A stretch of DNA of 64,000 nt, taken from the NCBI GenBank assembly GCA_030848545.1, contig JAVDCA010000004.1, positions 1-64,000 of the forward strand. The letters run 5' to 3'. The notes below the pieces were generated by a model. The model saw only the letters and a program-made list of their open reading frames with translations. It searched no databases and was not told where the DNA came from. The position numbers were made by a program, and so were the translations under genes. Source of the DNA: Astrobacterium formosum (GTDB taxonomy: Bacteria > Pseudomonadota > Alphaproteobacteria > Rhizobiales > Xanthobacteraceae). Shown here piece after piece: positions 1-8,947 of this stretch. Position 1 is the stretch's first letter. Each line of letters opens with the position of its first letter.

Positions 1-292
1 TGGTCCGATCGACGCCACCTTCAACTGCATCAAGGCGCTGGTGCCGCACGAGGCGACGCTGGAGCTCTACCAGGTGCATGCGGTGACCGAGGGTACGGAC
101 GCCCAGGCCGAGGTGTCGGTGCGCCTGTCCGAGGCCGGCAAGACGGTGACCGCCAAGGGCGCCGATCCCGACACCCTGGTGGCCTCCGCCAAGGCCTATC
201 TGGCGGCGCTCAACCGCCTCATGGTCAAGCGCCAGCGCGGCAAGCCGGAGGACATGATCGAGCGGCGGTTGCACGCGAACGAGGCCGGCTGA
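1..292 (+). CDS. leuA: 2-isopropylmalate synthase, C-terminal fragment
   Basis: This is the last 96 residues of a protein that begins left of the window. The open frame starts at base 2 and ends at a TGA at 290-292. The segment GPIDATFNCI followed by a beta-rich stretch and a final helix matches the C-terminal allosteric (leucine-binding) domain of LeuA-type enzymes, which condense acetyl-CoA and 2-ketoisovalerate in leucine biosynthesis. The catalytic TIM barrel is outside the window, so homocitrate or citramalate synthase cannot be fully excluded. The general call rests on the domain pattern seen here. Confidence 0.85.
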   Translation, partial: GPIDATFNCIKALVPHEATLELYQVHAVTEGTDAQAEVSVRLSEAGKTVTAKGADPDTLVASAKAYLAALNRLMVKRQRGKPEDMIERRLHANEAG

Positions 293-361
293 ACCGGATT
301 CGTCCATGACGCGAAACCAGAGGGCCATTCGCGGGCCTTCCGATTGTTAGCCTTACTGGGC

Positions 362-400
362 GCGGCGGCGGTATTCATATCCGCCGCCGCTTGCGTTTGT
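362..400 (+). terminator. Rho-independent terminator after leuA
   Basis: Ten G/C-rich bases at 362-371 pair perfectly with 381-390 around a nine-base loop. A T-rich tract (ttgcgtttgtt) follows. The position, about 70 bases after the leuA stop and before the next gene, fits an intrinsic terminator. Confidence 0.6.
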
Positions 401-573
401 TATGATATTGAAATGACACGGTTTTCCAGGCCTGATCTGGGCCAAAAAAAGGCGTGTTCCGGCTGCCTTGGAATCGCCCCACCTGGCACCCGGATTGATC
501 TTTATTCGCACTTGCGAAGGTCGCGATCGCTCTCTAGCAAGTTGTGCTTCCGCACACGATCACGGAGAGAGGG

Positions 574-981
574 ATGATCAAAGCAGCGCTCGTGGGCGCA
601 GTCGCGCTCGCGACGGTGGGCTCGTTGACTGTTTCCCCCCAAGGCATAGGGACCGCTCCAGCAGCGGCGCAGGAAGTCGTCGTCAGCCACGCCCAGATCG
701 CGCGCCTCAAGAGCGCGCTCCGGCTGACGGCCGACCAGGAGCATCTTTGGCGGCCGGTGGAGGCATCACTGCGCGCCTTGGCGCGTTTGCAGGAACAGTA
801 CCGGGTCGCGTCGGCCGATGGCTTCGTCGCACGGAGCCAGGCGCGTGTGTCCGGCTACACGTTCAACGCCACCAACATGTACCGCCTCAAGGCGGCGGCG
901 CAGCCGCTGATCGGCCGGCTCAATGACGAGCAGAAGTTCGCCGGCATGCAGGTACTGCAGTCGATGGGCGTGAGCTTCTAG
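574..981 (+). CDS. small periplasmic LTxxQ (Spy/CpxP-like) protein
   Basis: A 135-residue protein. The ATG at 574 is chosen because a GGAGAGAGGG ribosome site lies just upstream and because it gives a clean signal peptide: hydrophobic residues 5-22, with an AAA/QE cleavage site near residue 32. An LTADQ motif at residues 51-55 and the mostly helical, charged mature part resemble the LTXXQ/Spy family of periplasmic chaperone-like proteins. It stands alone between two terminators. The family match rests on one motif and overall composition, so the specific role is unknown. Confidence 0.7.
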   Translation: MIKAALVGAVALATVGSLTVSPQGIGTAPAAAQEVVVSHAQIARLKSALRLTADQEHLWRPVEASLRALARLQEQYRVASADGFVARSQARVSGYTFNATNMYRLKAAAQPLIGRLNDEQKFAGMQVLQSMGVSF

Positions 982-1007
982 AAAAGCCTGTCTCGTCCGC
1001 CCCATTG

Positions 1008-1036
1008 AAATGCCCGGCCGGCGTGGCCGGGCATTT
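1008..1036. terminator. bidirectional terminator between the LTxxQ gene and minE
   Basis: A perfect 12-base stem: 1008-1019 pairs with 1025-1036 around a five-base loop (1020-1024). The stem carries AAA on one side and TTT on the other, so each strand ends in a short U-run. It lies between convergent genes and could end transcription from both. Confidence 0.7.
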
Positions 1037-1176
1037 CCGTTTTGGGAGGCTGTCCGGTCGATCTCCCGCCGCACTTGGCGACCATGGCGGCGGTGGCGGA
1101 TGGAGAGGCCGATGGCCGCTCCGCATTGATGCAATCGACGGCAATGCCGCCAGGACGGGTGGCAGAACGGCGGCCG

Positions 1177-1440
1177 TCAGGCCGCCTTCTGGCCGTTCGC
1201 GTTGGGAATCTCGATGCCGACGGCGAGTGTGGAATGCTCGCGGCCGCGGTCCACCGAGACCTGGACCCGCTCCGGATCGATCGTGACGTGGCGCGAAACC
1301 ACAGCCACGATCTCCTGGCGCAGGACGGCGATGAGGTCCACCTGGCTGACGAGGCAACGCTCGTATTCCAGCAGGATTTTTAGTCGCTCGCGAGCGACCG
1401 GCGCCGACCTGCGGCGCCTCAGGAATCCGAACAGGGTCAT
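1177..1440 (-). CDS. minE: cell division topological specificity factor MinE
   Basis: An 87-residue protein of typical MinE size. The N-terminal GFLRRRRSAPVARERLKILL region corresponds to the membrane-targeting and MinD-contact helix. The C-terminal part, with VDRGREHSTLAVGIEIP, is the dimerising topological-specificity domain. MinE stimulates the MinD ATPase and restricts the MinCD division inhibitor to the poles. Its start overlaps the minD stop by four bases (ATGA), so the two are translationally coupled as the last genes of minC-minD-minE. Confidence 0.93.
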   Translation of the reverse strand: MTLFGFLRRRRSAPVARERLKILLEYERCLVSQVDLIAVLRQEIVAVVSRHVTIDPERVQVSVDRGREHSTLAVGIEIPNANGQKAA

Positions 1441-2252
1441 GCCGCTCTCCGTCCGAAGATTTTGTCGAGCAGGCTCTTCTTTTCGCTGGGGACGACCATC
1501 GGAACGGTCTCGCCGTTGAGTCGGCGGGCCGCATCGAAATAGGCGCGCGCCGGCGCCGTCGCGGGGTTGGCGAGGGTCACGGGCGTGCCGAGATTGGAGG
1601 CGCGCAGCACCTCCTCGCTTTCCGGCACGATGCCCAGGAGGGGAATCGACAGGATTTCCAGGATGTCTTCGATGCTCAGCATCTCGCCGCGCCCGGCGCG
1701 GGCGGCATCGAAGCGCGACACCAGAAGGTGCTTGGGCATGTGCTTGCCCGCCTCGGCCATCACGGTCTTGGAATCCAACAGGCCGATGATGCGGTCGGAA
1801 TCGCGCACCGACGACACTTCCGGGTTGGCGACGATCACCGCTTCGTCGGCGTGCCGCATGGCGAGCGTGGCGCCCCGCTCGATGCCGGCGGGGCTGTCGC
1901 AGATGACCCAGTCGAAACGCTCGCGCAACTCGTTGATCACGCGCCCGACGCCCTCGTCGGTGAGGGCATCCTTGTCGCGGGTCTGCGAGGCGGGCAGCAG
2001 GGACAGGGTGTCGATGCGTTTGTCGCGGATGAGCGCCTGCGGCAGCTTGGCGACGCCCTGCACGACGTTGATGAGATCGTAGACGACTCGCCTCTCGGCG
2101 CCGAGGATGAGATCGAGATTGCGCAGGCCGACGTCAAAATCGACCACCGCCACCATCTGTCCGGTCTGCGCCAGGGCTGCGCCGAGGGCCGCGGTGGTGG
2201 TCGTCTTGCCGACGCCACCCTTTCCGGAAGTCACCACGATCACCTTTGACAT
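1437..2252 (-). CDS. minD: septum site-determining ATPase MinD
   Basis: A 271-residue ParA/MinD-family ATPase. The deviant Walker A motif KGGVGKTT sits at residues 11-18, and the switch region VVDFDVGLRNLDL follows. The C-terminal tail KKSLLDKIFGRRA is the amphipathic membrane-targeting helix. The start at 2252 is chosen over a longer in-frame extension because MSKVIVVTSG is the family N-terminus and an AAGGGTGG ribosome site precedes it. MinD recruits MinC to the membrane and is displaced by MinE. Confidence 0.95.
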   Translation of the reverse strand: MSKVIVVTSGKGGVGKTTTTAALGAALAQTGQMVAVVDFDVGLRNLDLILGAERRVVYDLINVVQGVAKLPQALIRDKRIDTLSLLPASQTRDKDALTDEGVGRVINELRERFDWVICDSPAGIERGATLAMRHADEAVIVANPEVSSVRDSDRIIGLLDSKTVMAEAGKHMPKHLLVSRFDAARAGRGEMLSIEDILEILSIPLLGIVPESEEVLRASNLGTPVTLANPATAPARAYFDAARRLNGETVPMVVPSEKKSLLDKIFGRRAA

Positions 2253-2381
2253 TTTTTGCCACCCTTTTTCCCTTGAATCCGCTCGGACTTTCCCTGGCCG
2301 ATCAACATCGAACCGTCGCACAGACATTACCAGCCACAAGAATCCACCGCGTGATTCGGCGCAACCGGTTCCGTTAACAAA

Positions 2382-3083
2382 TCAGTCGAAGGGCGCGATC
2401 ATCAGAGTCGCTCCCTCTAGCCAAGCCTGGATCGGGCGGTTGAGCAGCCCGGGTTCCAGGTCGTCGGCCGTACGGTAGAAGCCGTCGATCGCCAGGAGTT
2501 CGGCGTCGACGCAGCTGCAGAAGATGCGCGCCTGGGGGTTGCCGTTGGCGCCCGCCATCGCGCGACCGCGGATGGCGCCATAGACGTGGATCGAGCCGCC
2601 GGCGATGACCTCGGCCGCCGAGGAGATAGACCCGATCACTGTCACGTCGCCTCCAGGAAATACGATCGACTGGCCGGAACGGACGTGAGTCTCGATCATG
2701 AGCGAGGTGGGCTCCGTCCGCTTCGAGGCGGCGGCGGCCCGGCCCGATTCGCCGCCCTCGCCGGTCGAGGCAGGTCGCCCGCCTCTAAGTACCGGCGGCA
2801 GATGGCCGGCGAAGTCGCCAGGATCGGCGCCTTCGATGCCCATGATCCGAATGCCTCGACTTTCCAGTTCTCCGACGAGGTGCTGGATGGCCGATCCGCT
2901 GAGCGCCAGGGAGGTGAGATCGAGCACCACCGGCCTGCCGGCGAAAAACCCGGCCGAATTGCGCATCCAGACGTCGAGATCGTGAAGCCAGCCCGCGACC
3001 GGCGCCTCGGGCGCCAGCGAAAAGGCCATGAACGAGCGGCCTCTGAACCGCATCTGCGGACGGGAACGTGCGGCAGTGGTCAC
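2382..3083 (-). CDS. minC: septum site-determining protein MinC
   Basis: About 233 residues. The N-terminal half (IRFRGRSFMA-like start, then an RPVVLDLTSLALS strand) is the FtsZ-inhibiting domain. The C-terminal half is a right-handed beta-helix with GGDVTVIGSISSAAEVIAGG and GAIRGRAMAGANG, which binds MinD. A GTG at 3083 with a GAGG-like site upstream fits the family start better than an ATG at 3122 that has no ribosome site. The gene leads the minCDE operon, 129 bases before minD. Confidence 0.92.
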   Translation of the reverse strand: MTTAARSRPQMRFRGRSFMAFSLAPEAPVAGWLHDLDVWMRNSAGFFAGRPVVLDLTSLALSGSAIQHLVGELESRGIRIMGIEGADPGDFAGHLPPVLRGGRPASTGEGGESGRAAAASKRTEPTSLMIETHVRSGQSIVFPGGDVTVIGSISSAAEVIAGGSIHVYGAIRGRAMAGANGNPQARIFCSCVDAELLAIDGFYRTADDLEPGLLNRPIQAWLEGATLMIAPFD

Positions 3084-3241
3084 GATGACCTCACGATTCT
3101 CGCGACAGCTCCGACCATCCATTTGGTCGGTACGTGGTTAATGGGCAGTTAACGATGGCTGCGGCGGGTAACGGTTCGATAGCGGAAGTGACCAAATCCT
3201 TGATGATTCGGCGCTCCTGGTCGAGCGGCGCGGATGGACGC

Positions 3242-3283
3242 CCTTCTTCTCCCTCTCCCCATCTGGGGAGAGGGAGAAGAAGG
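3242..3283. repeat. perfect 19-bp inverted repeat, CT/GA-rich
   Basis: Positions 3242-3260 are perfectly complementary to 3265-3283 around a four-base ATCT loop. One arm is almost all pyrimidine and the other almost all purine. The site lies between minC and flbD. It could form a strong RNA hairpin on either strand, and it resembles the CTTCTCCC/GGGAGAAG palindromes dispersed in rhizobial genomes. That last comparison is from general knowledge, since no second copy is seen here. Confidence 0.75.
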
Positions 3284-3322
3284 AGTTCACGGCCGGCGCT
3301 TGCCTCGAAATCAATCATGGGC

Positions 3323-4690
3323 CTACCCCGCCATGCGGGCATCGCCGCCGTGCGGGGCCGGAATCGTGACGCCGTCCGCCGCATACTCGTTGAGCTTGTT
3401 ACGCAATGTGCGGATCGAAATCCCGAGGATATTGGCGGCGTGGGTGCGGTTGCCCAGGCAGTGCTTGAGAGTCTCGAGAATCAAGTCGCGTTCGACCGCC
3501 GCCACCGTCCGGCCCACCAGGGCGCGGGTCACGGCCTCCGCCGCCATGGCGGCGTGGGTGACCGCCTGCGGCTTGGTCTGGTCGAGACGCACGCCGTCGG
3601 GCGACAGGATGGCGTCGACGCCGATCTCGTCGCCGGTGGCCAGGAGCACGGCGCGGTGGATGGTGTTTTCCAGTTCGCGCACGTTGCCGGGCCAGCGCGA
3701 CAGCTGCAGCTGCTTCTTGGCGTCCGCCGACAGCGGCCGCACCGGTACGCCGTTGGCCTCGGCATACAGGCGGGCGAAGTGCTGGGCGATCTCGACGATG
3801 TCGGCCGGGCGGTCGCGCAGCGGCGGGATCTTCAGGTTGACGACGTTGAGGCGGAACAGGAGATCCTCGCGGAACGAGCCGTCGCGCACCGCCTCCGCCA
3901 GATTGCGGTTCGAAGTCGCGATGATGCGGATGTCGACCGGAACCGGCCGCGAGCCGCCGACGCGGTCGATGACGCGCTCCTGGATGGCGCGCAGGAGCTT
4001 CGCCTGCAAGCGGACCTCCATTTCGGAGACTTCGTCCAGCAGCAGGGTGCCGCCATTGGCCTCCTCGAACTTGCCGATGCGGCGGGCGATGGCGCCCGTG
4101 AAGGCACCTTTCTCGTGCCCGAACAGTTCGGATTCCAGGAGAGCGTCCGGGATCGCCGCGCAGTTGACGCAGATGAACGGTGCCTTGGAACGGTTGGACC
4201 GGGAATGCAGGTAGCGCGCGATCACTTCCTTGCCGGTGCCGGACTCGCCGGTGACCAGGACGGAAGCGTCGCTCGGTGCGATCTGCTGGGCGAGCTTGAC
4301 CACCTGCGCCATCGCCTCGTCACGATAGACGAGCTCCCGGGCATCGTCGGCGACCGCGGAGAGCACCGCGGCGATCATCTCCGGATCGGGCGGCAGCGGG
4401 ATGTATTCCTTGGCGCCGGCCCGGATGGCGGCCACGGCGGCGCGTGCGTCGTTTTCGACGCCACATGCCACCAGGGGGACGTGGATGTGTTCGGCCTCGA
4501 GGCGCGTCACCAGCTCGCGGATGTCGATCACCACGTCGACCATCAAGAGGTCGGCGCCCTTGCCCGAACGCAGGACCGCGAGGGCTTGGTCGATGGTGAC
4601 CGCGTGGGTGACGGCCGCGCCCTTGTCCATGGCGATCTTGGTCGCGGCGGTGAGCTGACCTTTCAGGATTCCGATGATCAGCAGGCGCAT
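3323..4690 (-). CDS. flbD: sigma-54-dependent flagellar regulator FlbD
   Basis: A 455-residue NtrC-family activator. Residues 1-120 form a degenerate receiver-like domain that lacks the usual acidic pair near the N-terminus. The AAA+ domain carries Walker A GESGTGKE (148-155), the sigma-54 contact motif GAFTGA (195-200) and Walker B GGTLLLDEV (213-221). A Fis-type DNA-binding helix (RTHAANILGISIRTLRNKL) lies near the end. FlbD switches on late flagellar genes and represses early ones in Caulobacter-type hierarchies. Its place as last gene after fliN supports the call. Confidence 0.93.
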   Translation of the reverse strand: MRLLIIGILKGQLTAATKIAMDKGAAVTHAVTIDQALAVLRSGKGADLLMVDVVIDIRELVTRLEAEHIHVPLVACGVENDARAAVAAIRAGAKEYIPLPPDPEMIAAVLSAVADDARELVYRDEAMAQVVKLAQQIAPSDASVLVTGESGTGKEVIARYLHSRSNRSKAPFICVNCAAIPDALLESELFGHEKGAFTGAIARRIGKFEEANGGTLLLDEVSEMEVRLQAKLLRAIQERVIDRVGGSRPVPVDIRIIATSNRNLAEAVRDGSFREDLLFRLNVVNLKIPPLRDRPADIVEIAQHFARLYAEANGVPVRPLSADAKKQLQLSRWPGNVRELENTIHRAVLLATGDEIGVDAILSPDGVRLDQTKPQAVTHAAMAAEAVTRALVGRTVAAVERDLILETLKHCLGNRTHAANILGISIRTLRNKLNEYAADGVTIPAPHGGDARMAG

Positions 4691-4754
4691 GGCAGGGCTC
4701 CGTTGAATTCTTCAAGGCGCCGGTCGTGGCCGGCAGAGGCGGTCCGGACCGTGG

Positions 4755-5105
4755 TCATTTGTCCGCCTTGATGATTTCCGTCATGGTGACTCCCAGCTTC
4801 TCCTCGACGAGCACGACCTCGCCGCGGGCGACCAGACGGTTGTTGACATAGATGTCGATGGCTTCGCCGACCTTGCGGTCGAGCTCCAGCACGGTGCCGG
4901 GGCCGAGATTGAGGAGATCGCCGACGTCCATGCGGGCGCGGCCCAGGACGGCGGAGACCTGCACCGGGATGTCGAACACCGCCTCGAGATCGGAGGCGCT
5001 GCGGGCGACCGTCTCGTTGCCGCCCTGGACGGCGACCACCTGTTCGGTCGGAGGTTCGCTGCCGTCGAGATTGGGGAAGGGAACCTTGGTGTCGTTGTCG
5101 GCCAT
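4755..5105 (-). CDS. fliN: flagellar motor switch protein FliN
   Basis: A 116-residue protein. The C-terminal 80 residues are a SpoA/surface-presentation domain (VFDIPVQVSAVLGRARM, GDLLNLGPGTVLEL, VGEAIDIYVNNRLVARGEVV). This forms the C-ring base with FliM and binds FliH during export. A strong AAGGAGAG ribosome site precedes the ATG. The gene lies between fliH and flbD on one transcript. Confidence 0.95.
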   Translation of the reverse strand: MADNDTKVPFPNLDGSEPPTEQVVAVQGGNETVARSASDLEAVFDIPVQVSAVLGRARMDVGDLLNLGPGTVLELDRKVGEAIDIYVNNRLVARGEVVLVEEKLGVTMTEIIKADK

Positions 5106-5119
5106 TTCGGCTCTCCTTC

Positions 5120-5752
5120 TCAGTGCTCGCCGCCGCGGCGAATGGCCACGTATCGATCGACCGCGTCGCTGATCGCGGCTTCGATGGTGGCTCGCTCACG
5201 CACCAGGCCGCCATCGGCCCATTCGATGCGGCAGTCGCCGACCGCAAGGTCGTTTTCTCCCATCACCACCAACCGGCCCTCGAAGCCGCGGCTGCGGGCG
5301 ATCTCCTGTAGCCTGTCCTTGGCCTCCGCATAGAGCGACTCATGCACGCGCACGACCACATGGGGGGCGGCCAGGAGCTCGCGGAAGCACCCTTCCGCGA
5401 GCGCGGCGATTTCGCCCAGGGGCTCGCGCGCGATCAGCGCCGAGGCGAGCTTGCGCGCGACTTCGACGGCGACCTCCACGGCTTCGGCCTCCAGCCGTTG
5501 CTGGATGCCGGTGAGACGGCCGTCGAGGCCGGCGAGGCCTACCGCGATGCGCTCGAACGCCGCCGCGGTGCGTCGTTCCGCCTCGGTGCGGGCCTGCACT
5601 TCCGCCGCCGCCATGCCGTTCTTGTATCCCCGCATCTCGGCCTCGGCCAACGCCCGCTCGTGATCGGCGAGCGGAACCGTCGGCACCTCGGTCTTGACCG
5701 GAGCCGACGGGCCGAAGTCGAGGTCGAACAGGAATTTTGCCGGTGCGGCCAT
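5120..5752 (-). CDS. fliH: flagellar assembly protein FliH (FlbE-like)
   Basis: A 210-residue protein rich in Ala, Glu and Arg. The central helical region (about residues 30-100, with repeated AEA/AER) is likely coiled coil. The C-terminal portion (ELLAAPHVVVRVHESLYAEA, then VVMGENDLAVGDCRIEWADGG) matches the FliH/YscL family, which binds and inhibits the FliI export ATPase. It starts seven bases after the fliG stop with an AGGGG site, and it is followed by fliN. Sequence similarity in this family is low, so the call leans partly on position. Confidence 0.85.
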   Translation of the reverse strand: MAAPAKFLFDLDFGPSAPVKTEVPTVPLADHERALAEAEMRGYKNGMAAAEVQARTEAERRTAAAFERIAVGLAGLDGRLTGIQQRLEAEAVEVAVEVARKLASALIAREPLGEIAALAEGCFRELLAAPHVVVRVHESLYAEAKDRLQEIARSRGFEGRLVVMGENDLAVGDCRIEWADGGLVRERATIEAAISDAVDRYVAIRRGGEH

Positions 5753-5759
5753 CGTCCCC

Positions 5760-6848
5760 TCAGTAGATCAGCTCTTCGTCGCTGCGGTTCTTGGTGATCA
5801 TGATCTCGCCCTTGGCGGCGAGATCCTTGGCGAGATTGACCAGCAGCGCCTGCGCCTCGTCGACGTCGCGCAGGCGCACCGGCCCCAGCGCCTGCATGTC
5901 GTCCACCAGCATCTTGGCGGCACGACTCGACATGTTCGACAGGAAGAACTGGCGGACAGCTTCCGAGGCGCCCTTGAGCGCGACGCCGAGCTTGTCCTTG
6001 TCGACGTGACGCATCAGTGTCTGCGCCGAGCCGTTGTCGAGCTTGACAAGGTCGTCGAAGGTGAACATCAGGTTCTTGATGCGCTCGGCCGACTCGCGGT
6101 TCGCTTCCTCCAGCGAGGTCATGAAGCGCGTCTCGGTCTGACGGTCGAAATTGTTGAAGATTTCCGCCATCACCTCGTGGGCGTCACGGCGACGGGTCTG
6201 CGACAGGTTGGACATGAATTCGGTGCGTAGCGTGTTCTCGACACGCTCGATGACCTCCTTCTGGACCGCCTCCATCTTGAGCATGCGGTTGACGACGTCG
6301 AGTGCGAGCTCCTCGGGCAGGATCGCGAGCACGCGCGCGGCATGCTCGGGCCGCAGCTTCGAGAGCACCACCGCGACGGTCTGCGGGTATTCGTTCTTGA
6401 GATAGTTTGCGAGCACCTGCTCCTGGACGTTGGAGAGCTTCTCCCACATGTTGCGGCCGGCGGGGCCACGGATCTCGTCCATGATGCCGGAAACACGTTC
6501 CGGCGGCAGGTATTGCTGCAGGAGCCGCTCGGTCGCGTCGTAGTTGCCCATCAGGGCGCCGGAGGCCGACAGCCGGCCGACGAACTCGAGCATCAGGCCC
6601 TCGACCTCTTCGGCCTGGACAGTGCCGAGAGAGGACATCGTGATGGAGAGCTGGCGCAGTTCGTCGTCGTCGAGCAGGCTCCAGACCTTGCCGCCATATT
6701 GTTCGCCGAGCGCGAGCATCAGCACGGCGGCCCGCTCGGGGCCGGAGAGCGCGCGGTGCTTTTCCGTGCCGGCGTTCTGCCGGGCCGCGAGCGATGCGAC
6801 CAGGCTTTCGATTTCGGCGTTGTGGCTCTTCTGCGAGGCTGCGGCCAT
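5760..6848 (-). CDS. fliG: flagellar motor switch protein FliG
   Basis: A 362-residue protein of full family length. N-terminal and middle FliG domains ([17 protein letters not shown], then the [19 protein letters not shown] armadillo-like region) bind FliF and FliM. The C-terminal torque helix region with [20 protein letters not shown] contains the charged residues that face MotA. FliG couples stator activity to rotation of the C-ring. It lies 15 bases after fliF in the operon. Confidence 0.96.
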   Translation of the reverse strand: MAAASQKSHNAEIESLVASLAARQNAGTEKHRALSGPERAAVLMLALGEQYGGKVWSLLDDDELRQLSITMSSLGTVQAEEVEGLMLEFVGRLSASGALMGNYDATERLLQQYLPPERVSGIMDEIRGPAGRNMWEKLSNVQEQVLANYLKNEYPQTVAVVLSKLRPEHAARVLAILPEELALDVVNRMLKMEAVQKEVIERVENTLRTEFMSNLSQTRRRDAHEVMAEIFNNFDRQTETRFMTSLEEANRESAERIKNLMFTFDDLVKLDNGSAQTLMRHVDKDKLGVALKGASEAVRQFFLSNMSSRAAKMLVDDMQALGPVRLRDVDEAQALLVNLAKDLAAKGEIMITKNRSDEELIY

Positions 6849-6863
6849 GGGAGCGTGCGTCTC

Positions 6864-8498
6864 TTATGGGGTATCGTGGAGCCAGGAGCGGATGATCGAC
6901 ACGGTTTCGTTCGGGTTGCGGTCGGCGAGCTCGCCCACTTTCTGAATCGACTGGGCGTGGACCTGACCCTGCACCTGCGCCATGTCGATCATCTTGGTGG
7001 TCTGGTTGGGGGCGGCGGTCAGGGCCGCCTCGCCGGCGTCGGCGCCGTTGGCAGTCGCGGGCGCCGGCAGGGCGCTCCCGCCGGTGACGGCGGCGAGGGC
7101 GGCGGCGGCCTTTTCCGGCGTGATGACGCGCCGGACCAGCGGCCGCACCACCATCAGGAGAACGATGAGCGACAGCAGCAGCATGACGCCGAGCTCGATC
7201 GCCCGCATGATGTCTTCTTTGGTGAACTGCAGCATCGCCCAGATGCCGGTCGGCTCGCTGATCGTCTGGGTGGGGACCTCGGCGAAGCGCAGGTTGATCA
7301 CCTCGACCTGGTCGCCGCGCTTCTGGTCGAAACCGATCGCGGTGCGCACGAGGGCGGCGATGCGGTCGAGCTCGTCCTTGCTGCGCTCCGCATATGTGGA
7401 CTCGCCCTTGTCGTTCTTCGTGTAGGCGCCGTCGACGAGCACGGCGACGGAAATGCGGTTGACCCGGCCGCCCTCGATCACCTCGGTGCGGGTGGTGCGG
7501 GAAATGTCGTAGTTGACGATTTCCTCGGACTTCTTCGACTGGTCGCGATTATTGGCGCCCTGCTGGGCATTGGCGCCCGGCAATTCGTTGGCGGCGGTCA
7601 CCTGACCTTGCGCATTGTCGCCGGACTGCGACTGTTCCTCGCGGGTCTGGGTCGAACGCACCACCCGGCCTTCGGGATCGAACCGGTCCGAGGTCTGGGT
7701 GACGCGGTTGAAGTCGAAATCGGCGGTGAGCTGAACCCGCGCCCGGCCCGGACCGACGATGGACGTGACGATGGACTCGATCTGTTCTCGCAGGCGGCGC
7801 TCGAAAGCGATCTGGCGTTCGTCGGCGGATGCGCCGAGCACGCCGGTCTCCGGCATCGAGCCATCGGCGAGGAGGCGTCCGGTCTCGTCGACCACCGAGA
7901 CCCGTTCCGGCTTGAGGCCGTTGACCGCGGTGGCGACCAGATGGCGGATAGCCCGCACCTGCTGCATTTCGAGTGCGCCGCGCACCTTGAGGACGATGGA
8001 GGCGGACGGTTCGGCCTTGTCGCGGGCGAACAGGGGCCGCTCCGGCAGGACCAGATGGACGCGGGCGGCCTGCACCCGGTCGATCGCCTTGATGGTGCGC
8101 ACGAGTTCGCCCTCGAGCGCGCGCAAATGATTGATGTTCTGGACGAAACTGGTGGCCCCGAGGGCGTCTGACTTGTCGAAAATCTCGTAGCCGATGCCGC
8201 CGCCCTTGGGCAGGCCGCCTTCGGCGAACTTCATGCGCAGCCGCGTCACCCGGTCCTTGGGCACCATGATGATGGCGCCGTCGTTCTTGATCTCGTAGGC
8301 GATCGCCTGGCGGTCGAGGTCCTTGATGATGGCGGCGGAGTCCTCGACCGTGAGTTCGGTGAACAGCGGCGTCATGGCCGGCGCCGTGACCCGCAGGATC
8401 ACGAAGGCGAAAAACCCGATCAACGCCGCAGTGACAGCGCCCATGGCGGCGATACGCGCCGGTCCGAGCGTTTTGACGAAAGCAACTAGCCCTTGCAC
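6864..8498 (-). CDS. fliF: flagellar MS-ring protein FliF
   Basis: A 544-residue protein with a membrane segment near residues 15-38. The periplasmic ring-building domains (LFTELTVEDSAAIIKDL; GLPKGGGIGYEIFDKSDALG) follow. A second membrane segment lies at about 430-450 (MLLLSLIVLLMVV). The C-terminal tail SIIRSWLHDTP binds FliG. The gene starts with GTG and leads the operon. A perfect ACCCGGCAA inverted repeat lies 56 bases upstream (separate entry). Confidence 0.96.
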   Translation of the reverse strand: MQGLVAFVKTLGPARIAAMGAVTAALIGFFAFVILRVTAPAMTPLFTELTVEDSAAIIKDLDRQAIAYEIKNDGAIIMVPKDRVTRLRMKFAEGGLPKGGGIGYEIFDKSDALGATSFVQNINHLRALEGELVRTIKAIDRVQAARVHLVLPERPLFARDKAEPSASIVLKVRGALEMQQVRAIRHLVATAVNGLKPERVSVVDETGRLLADGSMPETGVLGASADERQIAFERRLREQIESIVTSIVGPGRARVQLTADFDFNRVTQTSDRFDPEGRVVRSTQTREEQSQSGDNAQGQVTAANELPGANAQQGANNRDQSKKSEEIVNYDISRTTRTEVIEGGRVNRISVAVLVDGAYTKNDKGESTYAERSKDELDRIAALVRTAIGFDQKRGDQVEVINLRFAEVPTQTISEPTGIWAMLQFTKEDIMRAIELGVMLLLSLIVLLMVVRPLVRRVITPEKAAAALAAVTGGSALPAPATANGADAGEAALTAAPNQTTKMIDMAQVQGQVHAQSIQKVGELADRNPNETVSIIRSWLHDTP

Positions 8499-8947
8499 GA
8501 GGCCGCCCCCGGAATTTTCAGTCGAATCGGCGCGATCAATGCGGCCGTTCCCGACCCGGCAAGTTTTGCCGGGTGCATGGTTTCCAATTGGTTAAGAAAT
8601 CCGTTAACCGGGCGCCGACCCGGCAAAATGGTGACGACGGTGCAAACGCGCCCGTGCGATTTTTGGGCGCGGAGGCTCTTGCTCTGGCGAGCCCCGTCGG
8701 AGGGGGGAGGCAGCGCCAATTCACCAGCGTGCTGAGCCTGGTGGCGCCCGTCGCCGCTGCCGGTCAGGCGGGCGCCAGCCCCTGGCTGGTATTGACGGAT
8801 TGCGTTGCCAACCCCGGCGCCTGGCCGGCCGGCATGGACATCGGCTGCCCGGCACCTGGGGCGGCGGTCATATAGCCGGTATGACGACCGCCGATTTCCG
8901 ATCCGAACGACCGAGCCTGCGCCTCCCGGTCCGTCATTCGACGATCG
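8499..8947. other. intergenic region upstream of fliF
   Basis: 449 bases between fliF and the isoaspartyl peptidase gene. It contains the ACCCGGCAA palindrome and a second GACCCGGCAA copy that are candidate FlbD sites. A minus-strand frame of 57 codons (8764-8937) is present but has no ribosome site and no recognised family, so it is not called. No -24/-12 sigma-54 promoter with correct GG-N10-GC spacing was found by eye. Confidence 0.5.
8554..8626 (-). promoter_or_regulatory. candidate FlbD (ftr-like) binding sites upstream of fliF
   Basis: A perfect palindrome, ACCCGGCAA at 8554-8562 with TTGCCGGGT at 8566-8574, lies 56 bases before the fliF start. The ten bases GACCCGGCAA recur at 8617-8626. 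As remembered, the Caulobacter ftr enhancer consensus has the form C-CGGC--AAA--GC-G, and the first site fits it closely on the minus strand. FlbD is encoded in the same operon, so autoregulation through fliF is plausible. Binding is inferred. Confidence 0.45.

Noticed and set aside
3134-4771. 545-codon plus-strand frame opposite flbD
   Set aside because: It is the antisense of a well-conserved AAA+ gene, has no family motifs and follows from GC-rich codon bias.
6342-8171. 609-codon plus-strand frame opposite fliF and fliG
   Set aside because: Its protein is rich in H, G and D with no recognisable fold; the opposite strand carries clear FliF and FliG.
8499-8720. sigma-54 -24/-12 promoter upstream of fliF
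   Set aside because: Candidate GG...GC pairs had spacings of 7 or 8 instead of 10 bases, so none is reported.
8764-8937. 57-codon minus-strand frame ending in a Pro/Ala-rich tail
   Set aside because: No ribosome site, no family and position upstream of the operon promoter region.
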